A stretch of DNA of 13,049 nt from an uncultured Porphyromonas sp. (GTDB taxonomy: Bacteria; Bacteroidota; Bacteroidia; Bacteroidales; Porphyromonadaceae). The position numbers were made by a program, and so were the translations under genes. Every line of letters starts with the position of its first letter. Within the stretch, counting starts at the first letter, position 1. Below, in pieces: positions 1-6,344 of the stretch. The notes beneath the pieces are model-generated. The model was given only the letters and a program-made list of their open reading frames with translations, was not told where the DNA came from and did not search any database. The stretch spans positions 1-13,049 of the forward strand of contig NZ_CAMYEZ010000054.1 of assembly GCF_947254915.1 (NCBI RefSeq), read 5' to 3'.

Positions 1-258
1 GCCATAGAGACGTAGATGCACTCGTTCGCTATAATGCGTCCCCCCCCCTGGAGGATGCACTTTGAATTTGCTTTCGCCACTCACTTTACTAAAGAAAAGC
101 TGCCCAATACCGACAACTTAGTAGACAAAGCAGAGAGACCAAAGATTCTAATTGGAAAACTTCCAAAAAACTCACTTTTCGCAAACGACTAATCCACAAG
201 TTATTGCAATTTACTTTTGGACAACTTTTCAACAACTATCGTTTTCAAAGTTGTTTTA
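1..258. other. Non-coding left flank with a C9 homopolymer
   Basis: I see no convincing gene in this stretch. The part after about 150 is AT-rich. A run of nine C lies at 40-48. An 8-bp inverted repeat (ACAACTTT 221-228 with AAAGTTGT 247-254) precedes a T-rich stretch, but the stem is AT-rich and the first T run is short. A minus-strand ATG at bases 5-3 could be the start of a gene leaving the left edge; two codons at most are visible, so this cannot be tested. Confidence 0.5.
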
Positions 259-290
259 TTTGGTCATCTCGTAGGAAAGCTGTAATATTG
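259..290 (+). promoter_or_regulatory. Candidate Bacteroidetes promoter for the nrdDG transcript
   Basis: TTTG at 259-262 and TAATATTG at 283-290 are separated by 20 bases. The Bacteroidetes primary sigma factor recognises TTTG (-33) and TAnnTTTG (-7) with about 19 bases between, so this is one base from consensus in the -7 box and one base long in spacing. Transcription would start near 297, upstream of the whole riboswitch, giving a leader of about 370 nt before nrdD. No better match was seen between here and the aptamer. Confidence 0.42.
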
Positions 291-353
291 CACTCGCAAC
301 AAACAAGGATGCCCTACGCTACCCCTTCTTTCGTCAATCTGCGATCTATATAT

Positions 354-557
354 AATAGGGTGAACTAGCGCATATCGCCTAGTCATTGGGAAACTGGTGT
401 GAGTCCAGTACAGAACCCGCTGCTGTAATTCTCGCCTTGGAGGAGGATCACATATCCACTGTCTTAGCTTCATAAGATGGGAAGGAGATTACTCCGAGTA
501 GGGCTACGCTACACATAGCACAGTCCCGACGAGATAAGTCAGAAGACCGACCCTAGC
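354..557 (+). promoter_or_regulatory. Adenosylcobalamin (B12) riboswitch upstream of nrdD
   Basis: The conserved elements of the cobalamin aptamer appear in order. A closing stem pairs TAGGGT 356-361 with ACCCTA 550-555. Then come the TTGGGAAACTGG segment (386-397), a hairpin ACTGG/CCAGT (393-397 with 405-409), the CAGAACCCGC core (411-420) with GGG 388-390 able to pair with CCC 416-418, CCACTG (456-461), TGGGAAGG (478-485) and the B12 box AGTCAGAAGACCGACC (537-552). Small internal hairpins include GGAT/ATCC (445-448 with 454-457) and TCTTA/TAAGA (462-466 with 473-477). Between the aptamer and the nrdD start there is no stem followed by a T run, so control is more likely at translation initiation than by an intrinsic terminator; that last point is inference. 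Ligand-bound aptamers of this class normally switch expression off. Confidence 0.92.
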
Positions 558-664
558 ATACAGAGATCGTAAGGGATAAGACGAGGAGTGCCACTAGAAA
601 AGCGACAGTCGCACGAGAGATGGATATGACGTGAGCAACCTACATTACTTTCGGGAATTGAAGT

Positions 665-3064
665 ATGACAACAACAATCAAACAAATCATCAAGCGGGAT
701 GGGCTTCAGGAGCCGTTTACCCCGTCCAAGATTGAGAACGCCGTTCTCAAAGCCTACATCGCAACAGGTCAGACCGAGTGTCTCCAAGAGGCGAAGACCG
801 TAACTATGGGTGTCCTCGGGCGCATTGATCAGGAGGTCATCTCTGTCGAGGAGGTGCAAGACCTCGTCGAGAGCGAACTTATGAAGGTGCAGCCTGAGGT
901 GGCTAAGCGCTACATACTCTATCGCGAGTGGCGCAACACAGAGCGTCAGAAGAAGAGCGAGCTCAAGCGCAACCTTGACGGCATCGTAACCATCGACAGC
1001 AACGATGTCAATCTGAGCAATGCCAATATGAGCAGTCACACGCCCGCTGGGCAGATGATGACCTTCGCATCTGAAGTCTCTAAGGACTACACCTACCGCT
1101 ACCTGCTCCCCACGCAGTATGCTGAGGCGCACCGTCGTGGCGATATCCACATCCACGACCTCGACTACTACCCTACCAAGACGACCACCTGTATCCAGTA
1201 CGATCTAGCGGATCTCTACGAGCGGGGCTTCCACACGAAGAATGGTAGCATACGCACGCCTCAGAGCATACAGAGCTATGCCACGCTGGCGACAATCGTC
1301 TTCCAGACGAACCAAAACGAGCAGCATGGTGGACAGGCGATACCAGCCTTTGACTTCTTCATGGCTCCTGGCGTCTACAAGACTTTTCTCAAGCATATCG
1401 CCGATACGACCCGCCTATTCCTCCACTGCCAGGGAGCTACAGACCTGCCCTCAGTGCGAGAGATACGAGAGCTGGCTGGTCAGCATCTAGATAGTATCGT
1501 CCCAACCTCGACGGCGGTGACGAATCTGTGTCAAGCTCTAAGCCAGAGGGTCAATAAGGAGATACCACGCAAAGAGCTGGTCTACCTCATCAATCAAGCG
1601 ATCGAGCGCACCCGTCGTGACACGCATCAGGCTATGGAGGGCTTCATTCACAACCTCAACACGATGCACTCGCGTGGTGGCAATCAGGTCGTCTTTAGCT
1701 CGATCAACTATGGTACCGACACCTCTGCCGAGGGACGTATGGTCATTGAGGAGCTAATGAAAGCGACTACCGAAGGTCTAGGCGTAGGTGGCGAAGTGCC
1801 AGTCTTCCCGATACAGATCTTTAAGGTCAAGGATGGTGTCAACTACTCCGAGGCGGACTTTGACCGTGCGATGAAAGACTTCGACCGTGCTGTGGCTGGG
1901 GAGATAGAGTTTGAGACGCCAAACTTTGACCTCTTCCTGAAGGCTTGCGAGACAACGGCAAAGGCGCTTTTCCCCAACTTTGTCTTCCTCGATACGCCCT
2001 TCAATCATAGTGATGAGTGGGATGCCAATGACCCGCTGCGCTACCGCCATGAGATCGCAACGATGGGATGCCGTACGCGTGTCTTTGAGAATATCAATGG
2101 GCCACGCACCTCGATCGGTCGTGGCAATCTCTCCTTTACGACGATCAATCTACCTCGCCTAGCCATCGAAGCAATGCGCTATGCTAAGGAGCAGATGGGT
2201 ACGAAGGAGGATCTAGGCAAAATGCGCAGTATAGCGATCAATAAGCTCTACACTTCAATTCGGGAAATGGCTCAGCTCGTGGGCGAGCAGCTACACACCC
2301 GTTACGAATTTCAGGCGACAGCCTTGGCGCGTCAGTTCCCCTTCATGATGGGCAATGATGTCTGGAAGGGCGGTGGTGCCCTGCGTCCCAACGACCCCGT
2401 CGGTCACGTGATAGACAGCGGTACGCTCGGCATCGGCTTCATCGGTGGGCACAACGCTATGTGCGCCATCTACGGTGAGGGACACGGCACCAACGAAGAC
2501 GCTTGGCACACGCTCTACCACTGTGTTGAGATCATTGGTGAGGTAGCACAGGAGTTTAAGGAGCGTTACCATCTCAACTACTCCGTACTAGCCACTCCAG
2601 CTGAGGGTCTCTCAGGACGCTTCACACGCCTTGACCGTAAGCGCTACGGGGTCATTGAGGGGGTCAACGATAGAGCTTACTATGTCAACTCCTTCCACAT
2701 CGATGTCAAGGAGGAGATCCACATTGCGGACAAGATACGTCTGGAGGCTCCCTTCCACGCACTCACGCTGGGAGGACACATTACCTATATTGAGCTTGAT
2801 GGCGAGGCTAAGAAGAATGTCAAGGCGATCGCCAAGATTGTCAAGCTAATGCAAGACAACCACATTGGCTACGGCTCTATCAATCACCCGATAGACACTT
2901 GTCGCGAATGTCACTACAAAGGGGTCATCTATGCGAAGTGCCCGATATGTGGTGGCGAAGACATACTACGCATGCGCCGCATCACAGGTTACCTGACAGG
3001 CGACCTCTCCTCGTGGAACTCCGCCAAGCGTGCCGAAGAGGCTGATCGCGTCAAGCATCACTAG
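665..3064 (+). CDS. nrdD: Anaerobic (class III) ribonucleoside-triphosphate reductase, glycyl-radical subunit
   Basis: NrdD reduces ribonucleoside triphosphates to deoxyribonucleotides in the cytoplasm without oxygen, using a glycyl radical installed by NrdG. The 799-residue protein opens with an ATP-cone regulatory domain (about residues 4-95, starting TIKQIIKRDGLQEPF), followed by the large barrel domain. Cys176 (in TTTCIQYDL) and Cys469 (in MGCRTRVFEN) match the two active-site cysteines conserved in the family. A zinc ribbon near the C terminus uses Cys746, 749, 759 and 762 (CREC...CPIC). The radical glycine is Gly775 in RITGYLTG, 25 residues from the end as expected. The protein is longer than the roughly 710-residue E. 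coli enzyme. The ATG follows a weak purine-rich stretch (GGAATTGAAG), normal for Bacteroidetes. It sits behind the B12 riboswitch and 29 bp upstream of nrdG, so the two are very probably co-transcribed. Confidence 0.97.
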   Translation: MTTTIKQIIKRDGLQEPFTPSKIENAVLKAYIATGQTECLQEAKTVTMGVLGRIDQEVISVEEVQDLVESELMKVQPEVAKRYILYREWRNTERQKKSELKRNLDGIVTIDSNDVNLSNANMSSHTPAGQMMTFASEVSKDYTYRYLLPTQYAEAHRRGDIHIHDLDYYPTKTTTCIQYDLADLYERGFHTKNGSIRTPQSIQSYATLATIVFQTNQNEQHGGQAIPAFDFFMAPGVYKTFLKHIADTTRLFLHCQGATDLPSVREIRELAGQHLDSIVPTSTAVTNLCQALSQRVNKEIPRKELVYLINQAIERTRRDTHQAMEGFIHNLNTMHSRGGNQVVFSSINYGTDTSAEGRMVIEELMKATTEGLGVGGEVPVFPIQIFKVKDGVNYSEADFDRAMKDFDRAVAGEIEFETPNFDLFLKACETTAKALFPNFVFLDTPFNHSDEWDANDPLRYRHEIATMGCRTRVFENINGPRTSIGRGNLSFTTINLPRLAIEAMRYAKEQMGTKEDLGKMRSIAINKLYTSIREMAQLVGEQLHTRYEFQATALARQFPFMMGNDVWKGGGALRPNDPVGHVIDSGTLGIGFIGGHNAMCAIYGEGHGTNEDAWHTLYHCVEIIGEVAQEFKERYHLNYSVLATPAEGLSGRFTRLDRKRYGVIEGVNDRAYYVNSFHIDVKEEIHIADKIRLEAPFHALTLGGHITYIELDGEAKKNVKAIAKIVKLMQDNHIGYGSINHPIDTCRECHYKGVIYAKCPICGGEDILRMRRITGYLTGDLSSWNSAKRAEEADRVKHH

Positions 3065-3093
3065 CCTCTTAACCTTCGTCTATCGCCTTTCGG

Positions 3094-3567
3094 ATGAACG
3101 TCCTCAAGGTCATACCCGAGACCATCCTTGACGGTGATGGGATACGCTGCTCCATCTACTTAGCAGGCTGCTCCCATCACTGTCCCGGATGTCACAACCC
3201 AGAGAGTCACAGTCCGCTCGTAGGCACCCCCCTGACGGAGGAGTACCTGCAGCAGATCATTGACGAGATCAACGACAATCCCCTCCTCGACGGCATCACG
3301 CTGAGTGGAGGGGATCCGATGTTCAGTCCTGGGGAGCTACTCACGCTCCTCCAGCGTCTCAAGAGCGACACGGGGCTAGAGATCTGGTGCTACACAGGCT
3401 ACACGCTCGAGCAGATAGAACAAGACCCCACACGTGCCCCACTACTAGACTATATAGATGTACTCGTTGATGGACGCTTCGTACAGAGTCTCTACGACCC
3501 ACAGCTCCCCTTCAGAGGCAGCTCCAATCAGCGCATCATAGCACTGCACAAAGAGTCTGCTCAATAG
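3094..3567 (+). CDS. nrdG: Anaerobic ribonucleotide reductase activating protein (radical SAM)
   Basis: NrdG is a small radical-SAM enzyme that uses a [4Fe-4S] cluster and S-adenosylmethionine to form the glycyl radical on NrdD. The 157 residues match the usual family length (about 155). The cluster-binding motif CSHHCPGC supplies Cys26, Cys30 and Cys33, and the SAM-binding GGD motif appears as LSGGDP near residue 70. The conserved N terminus (VIPETILDGDGIRCSIYLAGC) and the C-terminal FRGSSNQR segment also fit. The ATG lies 29 bp after the nrdD stop, consistent with a two-gene operon under the same riboswitch. The last 32 bp overlap the 3' end of the opposite-strand peptidase gene, so there is no intergenic space for a conventional terminator after nrdG. 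Confidence 0.96.
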   Translation: MNVLKVIPETILDGDGIRCSIYLAGCSHHCPGCHNPESHSPLVGTPLTEEYLQQIIDEINDNPLLDGITLSGGDPMFSPGELLTLLQRLKSDTGLEIWCYTGYTLEQIEQDPTRAPLLDYIDVLVDGRFVQSLYDPQLPFRGSSNQRIIALHKESAQ

Positions 3568-5287
3568 CTTTTGATAGATATGGGTCTACATTGGTCAGAA
3601 TAGTATCTGTCTCAAAAAGAACTGGAACGTCGATCTTGACACCTCGTCCATTCATTGGAAAGTAGTTTGAGTCCAAAACTCCTAAACCTGTCAAGAAAGT
3701 CATGACTCCTCCTGGGAATTCGTATAAATGTACGTTCCCATTCGCTCCAGATGAAGAAGTTCCTACAGTAATGGCTTTGGGGTTCTTTTGTAGCATCATA
3801 CAGAGATACTCCGAGAAGCTCTCGGTCTGGTTGTCTACGATCAGAATAACATTACCCTTGTAATAGAGTTCACTGCCTAGATGCTGAGCCCCGGGCACAT
3901 ACTTAAACTCTCCTGGCCGCTGACTGTCAGGGTAGACTATGTATGCGAAGTTTTCAGTTTTGGGGATAAAGCACTTAGATAGTTCCCTAAAGGACGATGG
4001 ATATGGATAGCATCTTAGGTCAAGGATAATGTATTGGGCATTGCAAACTTGACGATAAAAGCTCTCCACATTGTCTTGCTTTGCTGATGCCAAGTGCCAG
4101 TAAGCAACGGAATCATTAAGCCACTGAGGCTTCATTTTACCCTCTTCCTCTAGCTTCAGAGAGTTGAAGTAATCCATATGTTCGCTTCTCTCCTTAACTT
4201 CTAAGGTGTCCTTGTTTCGTCGAATCTTCAGAACGAAGCTCTCTTGAGGGGTTGACAAAATCGCATTATTGAGAAACTTATCTCGAGTTGAAGCATTGCT
4301 CGCAGAGACAAAAAGAGCAAGACTATCACTTAGGTGTTTTATGGGGATGGAGTTTACCGATAGGACTTCATCCCCTATTTTTACATTGGTGGGATAGTTG
4401 GCTGATCTCTTACTGTACACAAACCATCTCCCCGATAGAGATCTCATCCTAAACCCAGCCCTGCGCTCTCCGAATAGAAGCGTATCCATTGCTGTCGAGT
4501 GAGACGCATGAGAGTCATTCAGTCTTGCTGTGATATAGCGGATTGCCTTGTGGTAATCAACTTCGTTCTCAACGTGCAGAAACATTGGGATAGCCTGTTG
4601 CAAGGACAAGTCCCAAGGCTGCTCAAACAACTGCCTGTTTGGATAGAAATAATAGACAAAAGAGTAGAAGTCAAAGAGCCCGATAAGGCGATTAAGTGGA
4701 TTGCGCCAATCAAGATCACTATAGGAGCCTTTCCTCCTTATGGGACCATTAGATTTGTTGTAAGTGGCAAAGCTCGCACTAGTCTTATCTATCTGAGTGT
4801 AAGCGTGAGCGAGCCGACCGAGGAGCATCTTGCTTTCTTGAGTCAGGTCAGAAGACTCTCGCACCCATCCTTCTTCACTTATCGCAAAGAGACTATCAGC
4901 ATTTGTCTCCCCTCCTATGCGTGCCAGCTCTGTACTTAATGCTTGCTGTAGTTTGTCATTAAAACTTTTGATAGAGACATTCTCCTCAACCACCTCCTGC
5001 AATATAGGATAGAGCAGTTCACGAGCATAGTTCTCTTTATAAGATGTCGATTTGTACTCAATTAGTCCATATATCTTTGCTGTATAAAACAGCTCTCTTT
5101 CTCTCTCTGAAACCATACTATCTGGCAAACAGACAGGATGATTAGCCATCCTATAGACTGGATCTATAGGAGAAATACTTGCCTCAAAAGAGTTCTCAAG
5201 AAGTCGGACATAACGAACAACCCCATATCCTAAAAGGATGAGAACGAAGACGACAACCAACCAGAGTAAATACTTCAGTCTCTTCAT
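3536..5287 (-). CDS. Membrane-anchored S41-family (C-terminal-processing/tricorn-like) peptidase
   Basis: The protein of 583 residues begins MKRLKYLLW and has one hydrophobic segment at about residues 6-24. No lipobox is visible, so it is probably tethered to the inner membrane with its bulk in the periplasm. A weak PDZ-like stretch (KIGDEVLSVNSIPI, around 306) lies between an N-terminal core part containing LNDSH (His260) and the C-terminal core. The likely nucleophile is Ser490 in TESFSEYL, the place of the serine in the SASASE motif of Tsp/CtpA. Where those enzymes have a catalytic lysine 25 residues later, this one reads SSGANG, the pattern of Bacteroidetes S41 proteins thought to use a Ser-His arrangement. 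The substrate is unknown. A TTG 42 bp upstream (5329) would add 14 residues, but the ATG at 5287 leads directly into a typical anchor and is preferred. A sampled 60-base stretch is about 42% GC, lower than the neighbouring nrd genes. Confidence 0.85.
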   Translation of the reverse strand: MKRLKYLLWLVVVFVLILLGYGVVRYVRLLENSFEASISPIDPVYRMANHPVCLPDSMVSERERELFYTAKIYGLIEYKSTSYKENYARELLYPILQEVVEENVSIKSFNDKLQQALSTELARIGGETNADSLFAISEEGWVRESSDLTQESKMLLGRLAHAYTQIDKTSASFATYNKSNGPIRRKGSYSDLDWRNPLNRLIGLFDFYSFVYYFYPNRQLFEQPWDLSLQQAIPMFLHVENEVDYHKAIRYITARLNDSHASHSTAMDTLLFGERRAGFRMRSLSGRWFVYSKRSANYPTNVKIGDEVLSVNSIPIKHLSDSLALFVSASNASTRDKFLNNAILSTPQESFVLKIRRNKDTLEVKERSEHMDYFNSLKLEEEGKMKPQWLNDSVAYWHLASAKQDNVESFYRQVCNAQYIILDLRCYPYPSSFRELSKCFIPKTENFAYIVYPDSQRPGEFKYVPGAQHLGSELYYKGNVILIVDNQTESFSEYLCMMLQKNPKAITVGTSSSGANGNVHLYEFPGGVMTFLTGLGVLDSNYFPMNGRGVKIDVPVLFETDTILTNVDPYLSKAIEQTLCAVL

Positions 5288-5359
5288 TGGTAAAAACGCA
5301 AGAAGACAATACAGAGAGCTTGCATACAATAAAAGCTATACGCACTCCTATTAACGTTA

Positions 5360-5367
5360 CAAATGTA
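5360..5367 (-). promoter_or_regulatory. Candidate -7 box for the S41 peptidase gene
   Basis: Read on the minus strand this is TACATTTG, a full match to the Bacteroidetes -7 consensus TAnnTTTG. Transcription would start near 5353, about 65 nt before the ATG at 5287. The position for the -33 TTTG (about 5387-5390) reads ATAT on the minus strand and falls inside the 9-bp direct repeat bordering the neighbouring repeat element, so the upstream half of the promoter is poor. Confidence 0.42.
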
Positions 5368-5381
5368 GCTATTTTTAGGAG

Positions 5382-5610
5382 AATGCATATCTTCTAGTCT
5401 CCACCGAGGAAATCCACAGCACCTCGGTGGAGATCTTTTGTTTTCCACGGAGAGCCGATATAAAACTTCGGAAGAGTGAAGTGAAACTTCGGAAAAATGA
5501 AATCAAAGTTCCGAAGATTTTTTTCATTCCTCACTGGATAATCCAAAATCTCCACTGAGGAATCGTTTGATTTCCTTGATGATGACGTAGATGGACGCCT
5601 CAATGCATAT
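5382..5610. repeat. Compact intergenic repeat element bracketed by 9-bp direct repeats
   Basis: AATGCATAT occurs at 5382-5390 and again at 5602-5610, enclosing 211 bp dense in internal repeats. A perfect 12-bp inverted repeat TCTCCACCGAGG (5398-5409) and CCTCGGTGGAGA (5422-5433) has a 12-base loop. Related units recur as TCCACGGAGA near 5444 and TCTCCACTGAGG at 5549-5560. A second family has AACTTCGGAA at 5464-5473 and 5485-5494 and its inverse TTCCGAAG at 5509-5516, the latter followed by seven T. The element fills most of the 460 bp between the peptidase gene and the first tRNA. It resembles a small non-autonomous intergenic element; I see no matching terminal inverted repeats at its outer ends and no transposase gene. 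Confidence 0.6.
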
Positions 5611-5652
5611 GCGTAAGGCTATTGAGTCAGTCCATATATCGGAAAAAAGCAT

Positions 5653-5660
5653 TACCTTTG
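5653..5660 (+). promoter_or_regulatory. -7 box upstream of the CAT-anticodon tRNA
   Basis: TACCTTTG is a full match to the Bacteroidetes -7 consensus. No TTTG lies at the expected -33 distance (about 5630-5633 reads GTCC). The inferred start near 5667 gives a leader of about 80 nt before the tRNA. That leader contains a 7-bp hairpin, GTGTCTT (5695-5701) with AAGACAC (5709-5715), which could be a processing signal. Confidence 0.5.
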
Positions 5661-5747
5661 CACCACGACAGAGCAAGTAGCGCTTCCTCGGCAAGTGTCT
5701 TGTGCGTTAAGACACACATTAGAGGTAAGCCATTTGGCAACTCATCG

Positions 5748-5824
5748 GGTCCTATAGCTCAGTTGGCTATAGCACCTGACTCATAATCAGGGAGTCCTTG
5801 GTTCAAGCCCAAGTGGGACCACCA
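5748..5824 (+). tRNA. tRNA with anticodon CAT, probably tRNA-Ile2
   Basis: A full cloverleaf can be drawn. The acceptor stem is GGTCCTA (5748-5754) with TGGGACC (5814-5820). The anticodon arm is CCTGA-CTCATAA-TCAGG with anticodon CAT at 5782-5784. The T arm is CTTGG-TTCAAGC-CCAAG (5797-5813). The discriminator is A5821 and CCA is encoded at 5822-5824. The D stem has one mismatch at its inner pair. It is not the initiator: base pair 1-72 is G-C and the anticodon stem lacks the three G-C pairs. C4-G69 and C5-G68 with C11-G24 and U12-A23 are the pairs that TilS (tRNA-Ile lysidine synthetase) favours in E. coli tRNA-Ile2, so isoleucine (AUA decoding after lysidine modification) is more likely than elongator methionine. 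The tRNA call is firm; the amino-acid identity is inferred. Confidence 0.95.
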
Positions 5825-5838
5825 TAGCGGAATAGGCT

Positions 5839-5881
5839 GATATATAGCGGATTAGGAAGTATAACTAACTCGCTATATATC
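5839..5881 (+). repeat. 11-bp perfect inverted repeat after the first tRNA
   Basis: GATATATAGCG (5839-5849) pairs perfectly with CGCTATATATC (5871-5881) around a 21-base loop. It starts 15 nt after the tRNA CCA end and could stop or process the tRNA transcript, but no T run follows. The left arm overlaps a 13-base near-repeat, ATAGCGGAATAGG at 5824-5836 and ATAGCGGATTAGG at 5844-5856 (12 of 13 identical). Confidence 0.5.
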
Positions 5882-5931
5882 GTCGTATGAAAAAGTCAAG
5901 CCTACCATTTGCAACGAATTTGCAACTATAG

Positions 5932-5984
5932 CTGTCCGATAAAAGCTTTTCAGCGGAAGAAGAGCTTCTTATTTCATCGGATAG
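5932..5984 (+). repeat. Structured inverted repeat between the two tRNA genes
   Basis: CTGTCCGAT (5932-5940) pairs with ATCGGATAG (5976-5984) over 9 bp with one G-U. Inside lies a smaller hairpin AAGAA-GAGC-TTCTT (5957-5970). Just upstream, ATTTGCAAC is repeated at 5907-5915 and 5918-5926 with an 11-bp period. No function can be assigned; the rest of 5825-6037 shows nothing I can support. Confidence 0.35.
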
Positions 5985-6037
5985 TCAATCTCCCAGCTTG
6001 TCAGATCTCTGATGCAATCTACGGTGTGAGGTCAGAG

Positions 6038-6068
6038 TTTGCCAAGTCAAATAAAAGTAGTACCTTTG
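6038..6068 (+). promoter_or_regulatory. Promoter of tRNA-Ser(GCT), perfect Bacteroidetes consensus
   Basis: TTTG at 6038-6041 and TACCTTTG at 6061-6068 are separated by exactly 19 bases, a complete match to the Bacteroidetes housekeeping promoter TTTG-N19-TAnnTTTG. The start of transcription is expected near 6075, a short leader before the tRNA at 6088. Confidence 0.78.
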
Positions 6069-6087
6069 TGCCAGCAAAGCCCAAAAA

Positions 6088-6174
6088 GGAAGTGTGGGTG
6101 AGTGGCTGAAACCAACAGTTTGCTAAACTGTCGTACGGGTAACCGTACCGGGGGTTCGAATCCCCCCGCTTCCG
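6088..6174 (+). tRNA. tRNA-Ser(GCT)
   Basis: This class II tRNA has acceptor stem GGAAGTG (6088-6094) with CGCTTCC (6167-6173). The anticodon arm is ACAGT-TTGCTAA-ACTGT with anticodon GCT at 6122-6124. A long variable arm, GTACGG/CCGTAC (6133-6138 with 6143-6148), is the hallmark of serine tRNAs. The T arm is GGGGG-TTCGAAT-CCCCC. The discriminator is G6174, typical of tRNA-Ser; CCA is not encoded (CAG follows). It reads the AGC and AGU codons. Confidence 0.97.
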
Positions 6175-6178
6175 CAGT

Positions 6179-6220
6179 AAAGGGTGTAAATCAACGTGTT
6201 ACGTGGTTTACACCCTTTTT
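6179..6220 (+). terminator. Intrinsic terminator after tRNA-Ser
   Basis: AGGGTGTAAA (6181-6190) pairs perfectly with TTTACACCCT (6207-6216). The stem can be extended inwards by a G-U and a C-G pair and outwards by A-T pairs into the T run, which reaches 6220. A stable stem followed by five T just after the tRNA 3' end is a classic rho-independent terminator. It insulates the restriction operon from tRNA transcription. Confidence 0.88.
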
Positions 6221-6285
6221 CGCACCCAAAAATTACTGGTTGGAATATTTGACTCAGCAACTTCGATGGTTTTATGCTTTTTAAT

Positions 6286-6306
6286 GTCTATCTAGAGTCT
6301 ATCTAG
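6286..6306. repeat. Tandem 10-bp direct repeat upstream of the hsd promoter
   Basis: GTCTATCTAG occurs at 6286-6295 and 6297-6306, an 11-bp period, close to one helical turn. The centre TCTAGA (6291-6296) is palindromic. It lies about 40 bp upstream of the -33 region of the candidate hsdM promoter, where an activator or repressor could bind; binding is speculation. Confidence 0.4.
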
Positions 6307-6344
6307 CGGGTGGAATGTACCATCTACTATTTGGATTAAGCTAG

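Noticed and set aside
1..42. Possible partial second copy of the repeat element's right end (shared GACGTAGATG at 9-18 and 5584-5593)
   Set aside because: A 10-base match is expected by chance in 13 kb, and the alignment beyond it is weak.
219..260. Terminator-like hairpin ending in a T-rich stretch
   Set aside because: The stem is 8 AT-rich base pairs with an 18-base loop and the T run is interrupted; no plus-strand gene lies upstream in view.
345..358. NrdR-box-like sequence CTATATATAATAG before nrdD
   Set aside because: It is only an imperfect palindrome, appears as a single copy and abuts the aptamer; it is more likely AT-rich leader sequence.
539..1156. Minus-strand open frame of 205 codons
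   Set aside because: It is a shadow of nrdD and of the riboswitch; both are strongly supported on the plus strand.
4499..4939. Plus-strand open frame of 146 codons
   Set aside because: It is antisense to the S41 peptidase gene, whose conserved motifs fix the minus-strand frame.
5394..5603. Minus-strand open frame of 69 codons
   Set aside because: It lies entirely inside the repeat element, and its protein simply reflects the repeated DNA units; no domain or start signal supports it.
5909..6109. Plus-strand open frame of 66 codons between the tRNA genes
   Set aside because: It runs through the tRNA-Ser promoter and into the tRNA itself and has no recognisable features.
6102..6284. Plus-strand open frame of 60 codons
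   Set aside because: It covers tRNA-Ser and its terminator hairpin, so it is a chance frame.
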